48,857 nucleotides of DNA, taken from assembly GCA_002154585.1 (NCBI GenBank), contig MUNG01000135.1, forward strand, positions 1-48,857. The letters run 5' to 3'. Below, piece after piece: positions 34,374 through 42,642 of this stretch. The notes below the pieces were generated by a model. The model was not told the origin of the DNA and ran no database searches. It worked only from the letters and a program-made list of their open reading frames with translations. Position 1 is the first letter of the stretch, and each line of letters opens with the position of its first letter. Source of the stretch: Streptomyces pseudogriseolus. Its GTDB lineage: Bacteria; Actinomycetota; Actinomycetes; Streptomycetales; Streptomycetaceae. The position numbers and the translations under genes were made by a program.

Positions 34374-34576
34374 CCCGAGCGGGGTCTGGTGCGTGCAGCT
34401 GCAAGGCGGAGGAAGGCGACAACGCGATGGGGGCCCCGCCCGCGCGAGCGCAGCCGAGCGTGGGGGAGTTGGCAACTGACGGCAACGCCGCTGGGGGCGC
34501 CCCCACGCCCGCTCAGGGCAGTGGGGGAGTGCGTGCCAGGCCCCCCGACGCCGGGGTGATCCGAACGAAAGGCCCT
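34320..34576. mobile_element. MITE-like element, about 257 bp, with 20-bp terminal inverted repeats
   Basis: AGGGCCTTTCGTTTGGATCA (34320-34339) and TGATCCGAACGAAAGGCCCT (34557-34576) are inverted repeats with 19 of 20 matches. The interior has no credible gene, contains GGGGGCGCCCCC (34493-34504) and two TGGGGGAGT repeats, and resembles non-coding repeats I recall from other Streptomyces genomes. It covers the lnt stop and the last bases of the oxidoreductase stop. No clear target duplication is seen. Confidence 0.6.
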
Positions 34577-35480
34577 AGGCGAGGCGCTCGTCGACCGCTC
34601 GTACCACCCGTTCGCACAGCTCATGGGTCGCCAGTGCGTCACGGGCGCTGAGCGTCCTCCCGGCGCGCACCGCGTCCAGGAAGGCGAGCGCCGCCTGTTC
34701 GATGCCGCGCTGCCGGGACACCGGCACCCAGTCGCCGCGCCGCCGCACGGTCGGCTGGCCCTTGTGGTCGATCACCTCGGCGAGGTTGACCACCTGGCGC
34801 TTGGTGTCCTGCCCGGACACCTCGAGGATCTCCTCGGCGGAGCCGCTGAGCCGGTTCATCACGCCGAGGGCGGTGAAGCCGTCGCCGGCCAGCTGGAGCA
34901 CCACGTGGTGCAGCAGCCCGTCCTCGGTGCGGGCGCGCACGGTCACGTCGTCGATCCGGCCGGGCGCCAGGAAGCGCAGGGTGTCCACGACGTGGATGAA
35001 GTCGTCGAGGATCATCCGGCGCGGCTCCTCCGGCAGCCCGACCCGGTTCTTCTGCATGAGGATCAGCTCGCGCGGGTGGTCCGCGCACTGCGCGTAGCCG
35101 GGGGCGTGACGCCGGTTGAAGCCCACGGCAAGGCTCACGCCGCGCTCCTCGGCGAGCGTCACCAGCCGCTCGGAGTCGGCGAGTTCGTACGCGAGCGGCT
35201 TGTCGACGTACGTCGGCACGCCGGCCTGGAGCAGCCGGGTCACGATCTGCGGGTGGACGTCGGTCGGGGCGTGCACGAAGGCCGCGTCGAGCCCCGCGGC
35301 GATCAGCGCGTCGAGGTCGGCGTGGAGCCGCGCGGCCGGCAGGTGGAGGGCGTGGCCGACCCGCTCCAAGGTGGCCGGGGTGCGGGTCTGGAGATGGAGC
35401 TCCACGCCGGGCTGGACGGCGAGCACCGGAAGATAGGCCTTCTGCGCGATGTCGCCGAGCCCGATGCAGCCGACCTTCAC
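34575..35480 (-). CDS. Gfo/Idh/MocA-family oxidoreductase
   Basis: 301 aa. NAD(P)-binding N-terminus VKVGCIGLGDIAQKAYLPVL, the EKP-type motif as VDKPLAYE, FNRRHAP and DDFIHVVDTLRFL. Typical sugar/inositol dehydrogenase family; substrate unknown. GTG 35480 overlaps the upstream monooxygenase stop as GTGA and has GAGGAGA upstream, so translation is coupled. Its TAG stop overlaps the right end of the MITE-like element. Confidence 0.9.
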   Translation of the reverse strand: MKVGCIGLGDIAQKAYLPVLAVQPGVELHLQTRTPATLERVGHALHLPAARLHADLDALIAAGLDAAFVHAPTDVHPQIVTRLLQAGVPTYVDKPLAYELADSERLVTLAEERGVSLAVGFNRRHAPGYAQCADHPRELILMQKNRVGLPEEPRRMILDDFIHVVDTLRFLAPGRIDDVTVRARTEDGLLHHVVLQLAGDGFTALGVMNRLSGSAEEILEVSGQDTKRQVVNLAEVIDHKGQPTVRRRGDWVPVSRQRGIEQAALAFLDAVRAGRTLSARDALATHELCERVVRAVDERLA

Positions 35481-36757
35481 GGTGTGTTCTCCTCTGGTCC
35501 TCGCCTGCCGTGGTCCGCAGCGAGCATACGGGGTGCCCCGGAGCCGTCCCCGGCCGCACCGGACGGCCCTCCCGGCGGCCGCCAGTCGGCGACCCCGTCG
35601 AACCCGCGCAGGAACAGCGACGGCGCCGCCTTGGCCAGCGCGGCCAGCCCGGCGTCCCGGACGACGGTGCCGACGCGGCCGGTCCTCAGGTTGAGGCGGG
35701 CCGTCCGCACCGCGCGGCGCGCGACGGCCGTGGTGCGCGGGAGGCGGACGGCGGTGTAGCCGGGGAGGCCGTCGGCGACGGGCGCGTCCGCGCAGGAGGG
35801 CATGTCCGGGCGGGGGAAGGCGAGGGTGATCGCGTCCTCGACGGCCTGGTTGCCGCCCTGGCCGAGGGTGGGCGGCATGGCGTGCGCGGCGTCCCCGACG
35901 AGGGCCACGCGGCCGAGGTGGAAGGCGGGCAGCGGCTCGGCGATGTGGTGCACGTCGTGCCGCAGGACGTCCTCGGGCCGTACGGCGGCCAGCACCTCGG
36001 GGACGGGGCTGTGCCAGTCGCCGTAGCGGCGCAGCAGTTCGGCCCGCTCGTCGTCCGGGGCCCGCTCCCCCGAGGGCGCGACGGCGGCGGCGTAGGCGTA
36101 CACCCGGCCGTCCTTGAGCGGGTGGGTGCCCCAGATGGCGCCCCGGCCCCAGGTCTCGTGCGAGGGGAACGCGACGCCGGGCAGCGGGACCAGTACGCGC
36201 CAGGTGGTGAAGCCGCTGTACACGGCGCCGGGGTGGCCGGGGAAGAGGGCGCCGCGCACGGCTGAGTGGATGCCGTCGGCGGCCACCACCAGGTCGCCCT
36301 CCAGTTCCCCGTCGGGCGTCTCGACCCGGGCCGGCCTGCCGGGGTCGCCCGGGACTCCGGGGTCCGTGAGCCGGGCGGGGGCGCCGGTGCGGACGGCGCC
36401 GGAGGGGAGCAGTCCGGCGAGGCGGTCGACGAGAGTGGCGCGGTGCAGCAGGACGAGGGGGCCGCCGAAGCGTTCGGCGGCGGCTGCTGCGTCGGCGCGC
36501 GCCAGCCACCGGCCGCTCGGCGTCCGCAGTCCGCCGTCGCCCTGCCAGGCGGACAGGGCGCGGATGTCGTCGCCCAGGCCGATGACGTCCAGGGCGCGCA
36601 GCGCGTTGGGGGACAGCGAGATCGCCGCGCCCACCGGCTCCAGGGAGGGGGCGCGCTCCAGCACGGTGACCCGTGCCCCGCGCAGGCGCAGGGCGGCCGC
36701 CGCCGTCAGCCCGCCGATGCCCCCGCCGATCACGATCACGCGTTCGGCCGCTGTCAT
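35477..36757 (-). CDS. FAD-dependent aromatic-type monooxygenase
   Basis: 426 aa class A flavoprotein. GGGIGGLTAAAALRLRG at 11-27, DG motif VVAADGIHSAVRGALF, and GDAAHAMPPTLGQGGNQAVEDA. Resembles zeaxanthin epoxidase/salicylate hydroxylase-like enzymes. The C-terminal tail is Pro/Gly-rich. ATG 36757 has GAGGAGG. Forms an operon with the Gfo/Idh gene and is divergent from a TetR regulator with paired operator-like palindromes, so probably induced by a small hydrophobic or aromatic compound. Confidence 0.88.
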   Translation of the reverse strand: MTAAERVIVIGGGIGGLTAAAALRLRGARVTVLERAPSLEPVGAAISLSPNALRALDVIGLGDDIRALSAWQGDGGLRTPSGRWLARADAAAAAERFGGPLVLLHRATLVDRLAGLLPSGAVRTGAPARLTDPGVPGDPGRPARVETPDGELEGDLVVAADGIHSAVRGALFPGHPGAVYSGFTTWRVLVPLPGVAFPSHETWGRGAIWGTHPLKDGRVYAYAAAVAPSGERAPDDERAELLRRYGDWHSPVPEVLAAVRPEDVLRHDVHHIAEPLPAFHLGRVALVGDAAHAMPPTLGQGGNQAVEDAITLAFPRPDMPSCADAPVADGLPGYTAVRLPRTTAVARRAVRTARLNLRTGRVGTVVRDAGLAALAKAAPSLFLRGFDGVADWRPPGGPSGAAGDGSGAPRMLAADHGRRGPEENTP

Positions 36758-36778
36758 GGCTCCTCCTCGCGACAGTTG

Positions 36779-36826
36779 ACTACACTTGTAGTAGACCCTC
36801 GACGGCCACCGTACTACAGCCGTAGT
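36779..36826. promoter_or_regulatory. Two TetR-type operator palindromes
   Basis: ACTACACTTGTAGT (36779-36792) is a perfect palindrome; ACTACAGCCGTAGT (36813-36826) repeats it with one mismatch, centres 34 bp apart. They fill the divergent promoter region between the FAD-monooxygenase and TetR genes. Confidence 0.65.
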
Positions 36827-36847
36827 GACACCGGTAGGTTGACCTCC

Positions 36848-37447
36848 ATGTCCGAACGCACCACCACCGGCGCCCGCGCCGACCTCGTCGCCGACACCGC
36901 ACTCGCCCTGCTCGCCGAGCGCGGCATGCGCGGCCTGACCCACCGGGCCGTGGACGAGGCGGCCGGGCTCCCCCAGGGCTCCACGTCCAACGTGGCGCGC
37001 ACCCGGCAGGCACTCCTGGAACTGGCGGTACGCCGCCTCGCCGACCGGGAGGAGCGGGTCCTGGCGCTTCACGAACTCCCCGGCCCCGACGACGGCGCCG
37101 ACGCCGTCCTCGACGCCCTGGCCCTGGCGGGCCACCGCGCGCTGACGCTCAACCGCGAGCTGACCCTCGCCCGTTACGAACTCGCCCTGGAGGCCACCCG
37201 CCGCCCGGAGCTGCGCGCCCACTTCGACGCGGCCGGCGCCCGTTTCCGCGACCGCCTGACCGCCCTCGTCACCGCGCTGGGGTCCACCTCCCCGGCCCGC
37301 CACGCCCTCACCCTGACCGCCTGGGCCGACGGCCTCCTCTTCTCCTGCGTCGCGGGCTCCTACCACGCCGACGTCCCGTCGCTGTCGGACATCCGCGCGG
37401 ACCTGCGGGAGATCGTCGAGGGCATGCTGGGGACGCGGCCGTCGTAA
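36848..37447 (+). CDS. TetR-family regulator
   Basis: 199 aa. N-terminal HTH (LVADTALALLAERGMRGLTHRAVDEAAGLPQGSTSNVARTRQALLELAV), with the T-H-R-A-V recognition-helix region typical of TetR. The ligand domain is all helical. Probably represses the divergent FAD-monooxygenase/Gfo-Idh operon and itself via the ACTACA palindromes. Confidence 0.92.
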   Translation: MSERTTTGARADLVADTALALLAERGMRGLTHRAVDEAAGLPQGSTSNVARTRQALLELAVRRLADREERVLALHELPGPDDGADAVLDALALAGHRALTLNRELTLARYELALEATRRPELRAHFDAAGARFRDRLTALVTALGSTSPARHALTLTAWADGLLFSCVAGSYHADVPSLSDIRADLREIVEGMLGTRPS

Positions 37448-37489
37448 AAGCCGTGGTGTGCGGCCCGGTCGGCGGGAAAGGATGCGGGA

Positions 37490-38002
37490 ATGACGACCCA
37501 GCGCACCGAACCCGCCCGGAACGCCGACGAACGGACCATGCTCGAAGGGTGGCTCGACTACCACCGCGCGACGCTCGCCCTCAAGTGCGAAGGGCTGACG
37601 GACGAGCAGCTGCGGACGGCCGCGGTGGCGCCGTCGGAGCTGTCGCTGATGGGGCTGGTGCGGCATATGGCGGAGGTGGAACGCTCATGGTTCCGCCGGG
37701 TGTTCGCCGGCGAGGACGCGGGGCCGATCTACTACGGGGAGGCCGACCCGGACGGGGAGTTCCACCCCGGCGAGGCGGACACCTGGAAGGACGCCTACGA
37801 GACCTGGCAGGCGGAGATCGCGGCCTCCCGGCGCAGCGCAGCCGGTCACTCCCTCGACGAGCTCTCCCGGAGCCGTCATCACTCGCACTCCGAGCCGTGC
37901 TCCCTGCGCTGGATCCACACGCACATGATCGAGGAGTACGCCCGGCACAACGGTCACGCGGACCTGATCCGGGAGGCGATCGACGGCGCCACCGGCGAGT
38001 GA
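37490..38002 (+). CDS. DinB/DUF664-family protein
   Basis: 170 aa four-helix bundle. Metal-binding histidines are in LMGLVRHMAEVERSWF and IHTHMIEEYARHNGHADLIRE. The family includes thiol (mycothiol/bacillithiol) S-transferases; actinobacterial DUF664 members are suggested to be mycothiol-dependent, inferred. Adjacent upstream gene is the TetR regulator, with 42 nt between. Confidence 0.88.
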   Translation: MTTQRTEPARNADERTMLEGWLDYHRATLALKCEGLTDEQLRTAAVAPSELSLMGLVRHMAEVERSWFRRVFAGEDAGPIYYGEADPDGEFHPGEADTWKDAYETWQAEIAASRRSAAGHSLDELSRSRHHSHSEPCSLRWIHTHMIEEYARHNGHADLIREAIDGATGE

Positions 38003-38106
38003 CGTCACCCGCCGCGCCCGCGGGGCCCTCGAAGGTGGGCGGACATCACCCGTGCGGAGGACGGCCGCGCCTGTCCGCCCGCCGCGCGGCGGGCGGAGCC
38101 AGCAAA

Positions 38107-38622
38107 GTGGCGGGGGTGCAGCGAACGACGACCACAGCAGCGCTCCTGGTGACCGTGGCGGCCGCCGCCCTCTCGGGCTGCGTGACGGTCCAGCGTCCCC
38201 TCGCCCCGGGCCCGGCGACCGCGCCGCCGCCGGGGGCCGGGCACGACGCGGCGGGACGCGACGCGTCACCGGTCGTGCAGGCGCCGGCGCGCGAGGCGCT
38301 GACCCGGGTGCCGGCCGACTCCCCCGAGGCGTCGCCGTCGAAGCGGGCCACCCCGAAGGCCGGGCCGTCGAAGACGGACGTGCCTTCCGACGCGCGCGAC
38401 GGGCAGGCGCCGCGCACGGAGCGGCCCCCGGGCCCGGAGCGGCCTCGGCCGACCCGGCGCGCGCCGGCCCCGCGCCCTCCGGCACAGCTCCCGGGCGGCG
38501 GCGGGTCCTCGACCGGGGGCGGCTCGGGCGGCTCGGACGTCTGCGCGCTGGGCAGGGAGTACGGCGGCTGGCCGGCGGACAGCCCGCAGGCGCGGATCTG
38601 CCGGGACACCTACGGCCGCTGA
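38107..38622 (+). CDS. Small lipoprotein with C-terminal Cys motif
   Basis: 171 aa. Lipobox LSGC follows a short hydrophobic signal (TTAALLVTVAAAALSGC), then a long Pro/Ala/Arg/Ser-rich linker and a Gly-rich hinge. It ends in a compact domain with two cysteines, VCALGREYGGWPADSPQARIC, probably disulfide-linked. GTG 38107 with GGAG 8 nt upstream; a second GTG at 38116. Substrate candidate for lipidation by Lgt and Lnt. Same C-terminal motif occurs in other Streptomyces secreted proteins, from memory; function unknown. Confidence 0.75.
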   Translation: MAGVQRTTTTAALLVTVAAAALSGCVTVQRPLAPGPATAPPPGAGHDAAGRDASPVVQAPAREALTRVPADSPEASPSKRATPKAGPSKTDVPSDARDGQAPRTERPPGPERPRPTRRAPAPRPPAQLPGGGGSSTGGGSGGSDVCALGREYGGWPADSPQARICRDTYGR

Positions 38623-38633
38623 GCCCCTCCGGC

Positions 38634-39143
38634 TCACCGCTGCCGGGGCGGTCCCGGTCCCCCGGGCGGCATCCCGTCCTCCCCCAGCCGCGCCTCCAGC
38701 CGGCGGACGGCGGCCCGTACGCCCTCGCCGTAGCGGTCGTCGGCGAGGGCGCGGGCGGCGGCCCGGGCCCGGTCCAGATGGACGCGGGCCGCGTCGGGGC
38801 GGCCGAGGCGGGCGTAGTCGGCGGCCAGGTTCACATGCAGCGACGGGTACAGGGCGCGCACCGCCGGGGCGTCGTCCTGGCTCCACGCCCCGCCGGCCTC
38901 CTCGGCCGCCGTCAGCGCCCGCAGGTCCCAGGCCAGTTCGTCCTCGGGGTCGTCCTGGGTGTCGGCGAGGTAGTGGGCGAGGGTGCAGCGGTGCAGCGGG
39001 TCGCCGTGCTCCCCGATCTCCGCCCACAGGCCGAGGAAGCGGTGCCGGGCCTCCTCCCGGTCGCCCGCGTGGTGCAGCATCACGACCTGGCCGATCCGGG
39101 TGAGCAGGGCGTCCGGCGCCGCCTGCTCCTGTCGCTCCGTCAC
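38634..39143 (-). CDS. Helical TPR-like protein
   Basis: 169 aa, no signal or membrane segment. Helix pairs with TPR-like spacing: DALLTRIGQVVMLHHAGDREEARHRFLGLW, HRCTLAHYLADTQDDPEDELAWDLRAL, and LYPSLHVNLAADYARLGRPDAARVHLDRARAA. Likely a protein-interaction scaffold. GTG 39143 has GGAGG 5 nt upstream. Convergent with the lipoprotein gene (11 nt between stops). Confidence 0.75.
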   Translation of the reverse strand: MTERQEQAAPDALLTRIGQVVMLHHAGDREEARHRFLGLWAEIGEHGDPLHRCTLAHYLADTQDDPEDELAWDLRALTAAEEAGGAWSQDDAPAVRALYPSLHVNLAADYARLGRPDAARVHLDRARAAARALADDRYGEGVRAAVRRLEARLGEDGMPPGGPGPPRQR

Positions 39144-39247
39144 CGCGTCCTCCGCACCGTCGCCCGCTGTCGCCCCCGACGCTAACCGCAGACCGGGACG
39201 ATCGCGGACAGGCCGCCCCGCGACGTGCCGGGGACGGGCACGGCGGA

Positions 39248-39931
39248 TCAGCCCAGGTTCGGGATGGTCCAGTCGATCGGCCGGTGCCCCTGCGCGGCGA
39301 CCGCCTCGTCGATCTGCGAGAACGGACGGGAGCCGAAGAACTTCTTCGCGGACAGCGGCGAGGGGTGCGCCCCCTTCACCACCACGTGCCGGCTCTCGTC
39401 GATCAGCGGCAGCTTCTTCTGCGCGTAGGCGCCCCACAGCACGAAGACCGCCGGGTCGGGGCGGTCGGCCACCGCGCGGATCACCGCGTCGGTGAACAGC
39501 TCCCAGCCGCGCCCCTTGTGCGAGTTGGCCTCGCCCGCGCGGACCGTGAGCACCGCGTTGAGCAGCAGCACGCCCTGCTTCGCCCACGGCATCAGATAGC
39601 CGTTGTCCGGGACGGGCGTGCCCAGGTCGGCGTTCAGCTCCTTGTAGATGTTCCGCAGGGACGGCGGGATCTTCACCCCGGGCCGGACCGAGAAGCACAG
39701 CCCGTGCCCCTGGCCCTCGCCGTGGTACGGGTCCTGGCCGAGCACCAGGACCTTCACCTCGTCGTACGGCGTGGCGTCCAGGGCCGCGAAGACCTCCTCG
39801 CGGGGCGGGTAGACGGGACCGCGCGCCCGCTCCTCCTCGACGAACTCGGTCAGCTCCTTGAAGTAGGGCTGCTGAAGCTCGTCACCCAGAACCCCGCGCC
39901 AGGACTCGGGCAGCATGGCGATGTCGGTCAC
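39248..39931 (-). CDS. ung: Uracil-DNA glycosylase, family 1
   Basis: 227 aa. Water-activating loop GQDPYHGEGQGHGLCFSV (D67), SLRNIYKEL, GVLLLNAVLTVR and the Leu-intercalation loop GAHPSPLS. Excises uracil from DNA. GTG 39931 is preferred because AAGGGAA precedes it and MTDIAMLPESWRGVLGDEL is the usual actinobacterial N-terminus; GTG 39949 is the alternative. Confidence 0.95.
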   Translation of the reverse strand: MTDIAMLPESWRGVLGDELQQPYFKELTEFVEEERARGPVYPPREEVFAALDATPYDEVKVLVLGQDPYHGEGQGHGLCFSVRPGVKIPPSLRNIYKELNADLGTPVPDNGYLMPWAKQGVLLLNAVLTVRAGEANSHKGRGWELFTDAVIRAVADRPDPAVFVLWGAYAQKKLPLIDESRHVVVKGAHPSPLSAKKFFGSRPFSQIDEAVAAQGHRPIDWTIPNLG

Positions 39932-39987
39932 GTCGATTCCCTTGCTCACGTGGTCGTTCCAGCTCTCAGAACCTACCGGCGACCACT

Positions 39988-40013
39988 GACAGCCGGCCTC
40001 GCGGCCGGCTGTC
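39988..40013 (-). terminator. Hairpin terminator of the oligopeptide-binding protein gene
   Basis: GACAGCCGGCC (39988-39998) and GGCCGGCTGTC (40003-40013), a perfect 11-bp stem with a TCGC loop, 8 nt past the stop on the minus strand. Confidence 0.75.
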
Positions 40014-40021
40014 CGGGCGCT

Positions 40022-41608
40022 CTACCAGCTGGTCTTCCGGGAGAGCTGCCACATCATCATGATCGTGGAGGGGTCCAGGGCACGCTCGGCGCCCGAGATC
40101 TCCTGGCTCGCCGCCACGTACTGCCGGCCCTGCCACAACGGCAGCAGCCGCGCGTCGTTCACGAGGATCTGCTGCGCCTCCTCGAACTGCTTCACCACGT
40201 TGCCCCGGTCGCTCTCACGGCGGGAGCTGGGCAGCAGCTCGTTGACGATCTTCTTCGCCTCGTACGGCGTGCCGAGCGCGTTCTGCTCGCCGACGAACGG
40301 GGCGATGAAGTTGTCCGCGTCCGGGAAGTCGGGGAACCAGCCACGGCCGAACACCGGGTACTCGCCGTTCTGGTAGCCCTCGACGTAGGTCTTCCAGGGG
40401 CGGCTCTTGAGCGTGACGTCGAACAGCCCGGACGTCTCCAGCTGCCGCTCCAGCTCCTTGAACTCCGCGGCGGTCTCGGAGCCGTAGCGGTCCGAGGTGT
40501 ACCAGAGGGTGAGCGGCACGCGCTCGGTGATGCCGGCGTCGCGGAGGATCTCGCGGGCCTTGTCGGCGTCGGGCTCGCCGAAGTCGTCGAAGAAGCCGGT
40601 GGTGTGTCCGGTCAGGCCTTTGGGGACCATCGAGTACAGCGGGTCGACGGTGTCCTTGTAGACCTTGTGCGCGATCGCGGCGCGGTCGACGAGCTGCGCG
40701 ACGGCCTGGCGTACGGCCTTCTTCCCGGCCCACGGGTCCTTCGGGTTGAACACCAGGTAGTTGATGTCGGTCCCGGTGCCGTCGATGAGCTGGATCGCCT
40801 CCTCCTTGGAGGTGCTGCCCTGCAGTTCGACGATGTCGCCCGCGGCCAGACCGCGGTAGGTGAGGTCGATGCGCTTGTCGCGCAGCGCCTGCACCATCTC
40901 GCCGGAGTCCTGGTAGTAGCGGATGGTGACCGCGTCGTTCTTGCGCTCGGCGTACCCCTTGTAGCGGTCGTTGCGGACCAGCTCGGCCTCCTTGCCCTCC
41001 TCGTACGACTGGAGGGTGTACGGGCCGGATCCGACGACGCTCTTGTCCTCGCGGAGCGACCCCGCCGGGTAGGAGTCGGGGGCGACGATCGACATCGCGG
41101 GGGTCGCGAGCACGAACGGGAAGGTGGCGTCGGGCTTGTTGAGGTAGAAGACCACCTCCCGCTCGCTCGGCGCCTGGACCCGCTCGAGGCTGCCCAGCAG
41201 ACCGGCCGGGCCGCCGTTGACGTTGATCTCGCGGATCCGGTCGATCGAGTGCTTGACCGCCTTCGCGTCCAGCGCGCTGCCGTCGGAGAAGGTCAGCCCC
41301 TTGCGCAGCTCGCAGCGGAACACCTGGTTGGAGGTGTCGCTGAACTCGCAGCTCTCCGCCGCGTCCGGCTGCGGAGTCGTCGCGCCGATCGGGTAACTCA
41401 GCAGCGTCTGGTAGATGTTGCGGAACAGCTCCCAGGAGCTGTCCCAGGACGCGGCAGGATCCAGCGTGCTCGGCGAGCTGGTGGTTCCCACGACGATGGG
41501 GCCCTCGTCCTCCGGGCTGTCGGACGACAGAACTCCGCATCCGGCCATCAGGGACGATATGGACGCGATGGCCGCCACCCGCCGCAGGCATCGGTTCCGG
41601 TTGAACAC
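40022..41608 (-). CDS. Family 5 ABC-transporter substrate-binding lipoprotein (peptide type)
   Basis: 528 aa. Signal with lipobox LMAGC (SSLMAGC) then the SBP_bac_5 domain (IVVGTTSSPSTLDPAASWDSSWELFRNIYQTL, ELRKGLTFSDGSALDAKAVKHSIDRI, SGPYTLQSYEEG, RQAVAQLVDRAAI). It binds oligopeptides or similar ligands at the cell surface. GTG 41608 is chosen for GAGGAG 7 nt upstream. Permease and ATPase genes are absent nearby, so it is an orphan binding protein feeding a distant transporter. The C-terminus SRKTSW is normal. Confidence 0.92.
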   Translation of the reverse strand: MFNRNRCLRRVAAIASISSLMAGCGVLSSDSPEDEGPIVVGTTSSPSTLDPAASWDSSWELFRNIYQTLLSYPIGATTPQPDAAESCEFSDTSNQVFRCELRKGLTFSDGSALDAKAVKHSIDRIREINVNGGPAGLLGSLERVQAPSEREVVFYLNKPDATFPFVLATPAMSIVAPDSYPAGSLREDKSVVGSGPYTLQSYEEGKEAELVRNDRYKGYAERKNDAVTIRYYQDSGEMVQALRDKRIDLTYRGLAAGDIVELQGSTSKEEAIQLIDGTGTDINYLVFNPKDPWAGKKAVRQAVAQLVDRAAIAHKVYKDTVDPLYSMVPKGLTGHTTGFFDDFGEPDADKAREILRDAGITERVPLTLWYTSDRYGSETAAEFKELERQLETSGLFDVTLKSRPWKTYVEGYQNGEYPVFGRGWFPDFPDADNFIAPFVGEQNALGTPYEAKKIVNELLPSSRRESDRGNVVKQFEEAQQILVNDARLLPLWQGRQYVAASQEISGAERALDPSTIMMMWQLSRKTSW

Positions 41609-41747
41609 GCGCACGCTCCTCGATCTGCCATACCAAGGGTCGGCGAACGATACCGCAGGGAAACGCCCGCTGACCCTGCCCGGAACGGCCCTTGAGATCA
41701 ACTGGCGGATGACTACGTTGTCACGGACGTTTCGTGCTCAGAACGCC

Positions 41748-41783
41748 GACACGGACGCCGTTTTCGTCAACGGCGTCCGTGTC
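41748..41783 (-). terminator. Terminator of the SDR operon
   Basis: A perfect 15-bp stem, 41748-41762 with 41769-41783, and a 6-nt TTCGTC loop, 88 nt past the SDR stop. The rest of the 263-bp gap shows no gene. Confidence 0.65.
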
Positions 41784-41871
41784 CGGCGGGGCGGTGGTGA
41801 CCGGTGCGCACGCGTGGTGCGCGGCTCGGGCGCGGGCGCCCGGCGGGCCGATCCCGGAGGGCGCGTACGGG

Positions 41872-42630
41872 TCAGCCGACGCCGGCGTTGAGGAAGATGC
41901 CGCCGTCGACGACGAGGGTCTGGCCGGTGACCCAGTCCGACTGGTCGGACGTGAGGAACGCGGCCGCGCCGCCGATGTCGGACGGCACGCCGAGCCGGCC
42001 GAGCGGGTAGGACGCGGCGGCCTCCTCCTCGCGGCCCTCGTACAGCGCCTGCGCGAACTTGGTCTTCACCACCGCCGGGGCGATGGCGTTGACCCGCACC
42101 TTCGGCGCGAACTCGTGCGCCAGCTGCTGGGTGAGGTTGATCAGCGCGGCCTTGCTGACGCCGTACGCGGCGATGAAGGGCGAGGGCGCGATGCCCGCGA
42201 CGGAGGCGATGTTGACGATCGCCCCGCCGTTGTCCTTCTGCCAGGCGTGCCAGGTCTTCTGCGCGAAGCCCAGCGCCGAGACGACGTTGGTCTCGAAAAC
42301 CTTCCGCGCCACGTTCAGGTCGAGGTCGGCGATCGGCCCGAACACGGGGTTGGTGCCCGCGTTGTTGACCAGGAAGTCGACCCGGCCGAAGGCCTCCATG
42401 ACGCGCTCGACGGCGAGCGCCTGGTGGGCCTCGTCGTGCGCCTTGCCGGCGACGTACACGGCCCGGTCGGCGCCGAGCCGCTCCACGGCCTCCTTGAGGG
42501 CGTCCTCGTTGCGTCCGGTGATGCAGACCCGGTCGCCGCGCGCGACCAGCGCCTCCGCGACGCCGTAGCCGATGCCGCGGCTGGCGCCCGTGATCAGGGC
42601 GGCCTTGCCGGTGGGTTCCACTGTCGTCAT
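41872..42630 (-). CDS. SDR-family oxidoreductase (second gene of operon)
   Basis: 252 aa. TGASRGIGYGVAEAL, NNAGTNP, NIASVAG, YGVSKAAL (YxxxK) and NAIAPAVVKTKFA. FabG-like but with GxNP rather than the usual GI-trailing; a beta-keto or hydroxyacyl substrate is likely. Follows the fabG-like gene by 12 nt in one operon, terminated by the hairpin at 41748-41783. Confidence 0.9.
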   Translation of the reverse strand: MTTVEPTGKAALITGASRGIGYGVAEALVARGDRVCITGRNEDALKEAVERLGADRAVYVAGKAHDEAHQALAVERVMEAFGRVDFLVNNAGTNPVFGPIADLDLNVARKVFETNVVSALGFAQKTWHAWQKDNGGAIVNIASVAGIAPSPFIAAYGVSKAALINLTQQLAHEFAPKVRVNAIAPAVVKTKFAQALYEGREEEAAASYPLGRLGVPSDIGGAAAFLTSDQSDWVTGQTLVVDGGIFLNAGVG

Positions 42631-42642
42631 GTCCGGGTCCTT

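Noticed and set aside
34374-34574. Small ORFs within the MITE-like element
   Set aside because: No ribosome site, no codon bias, and the interior resembles non-coding repeats.
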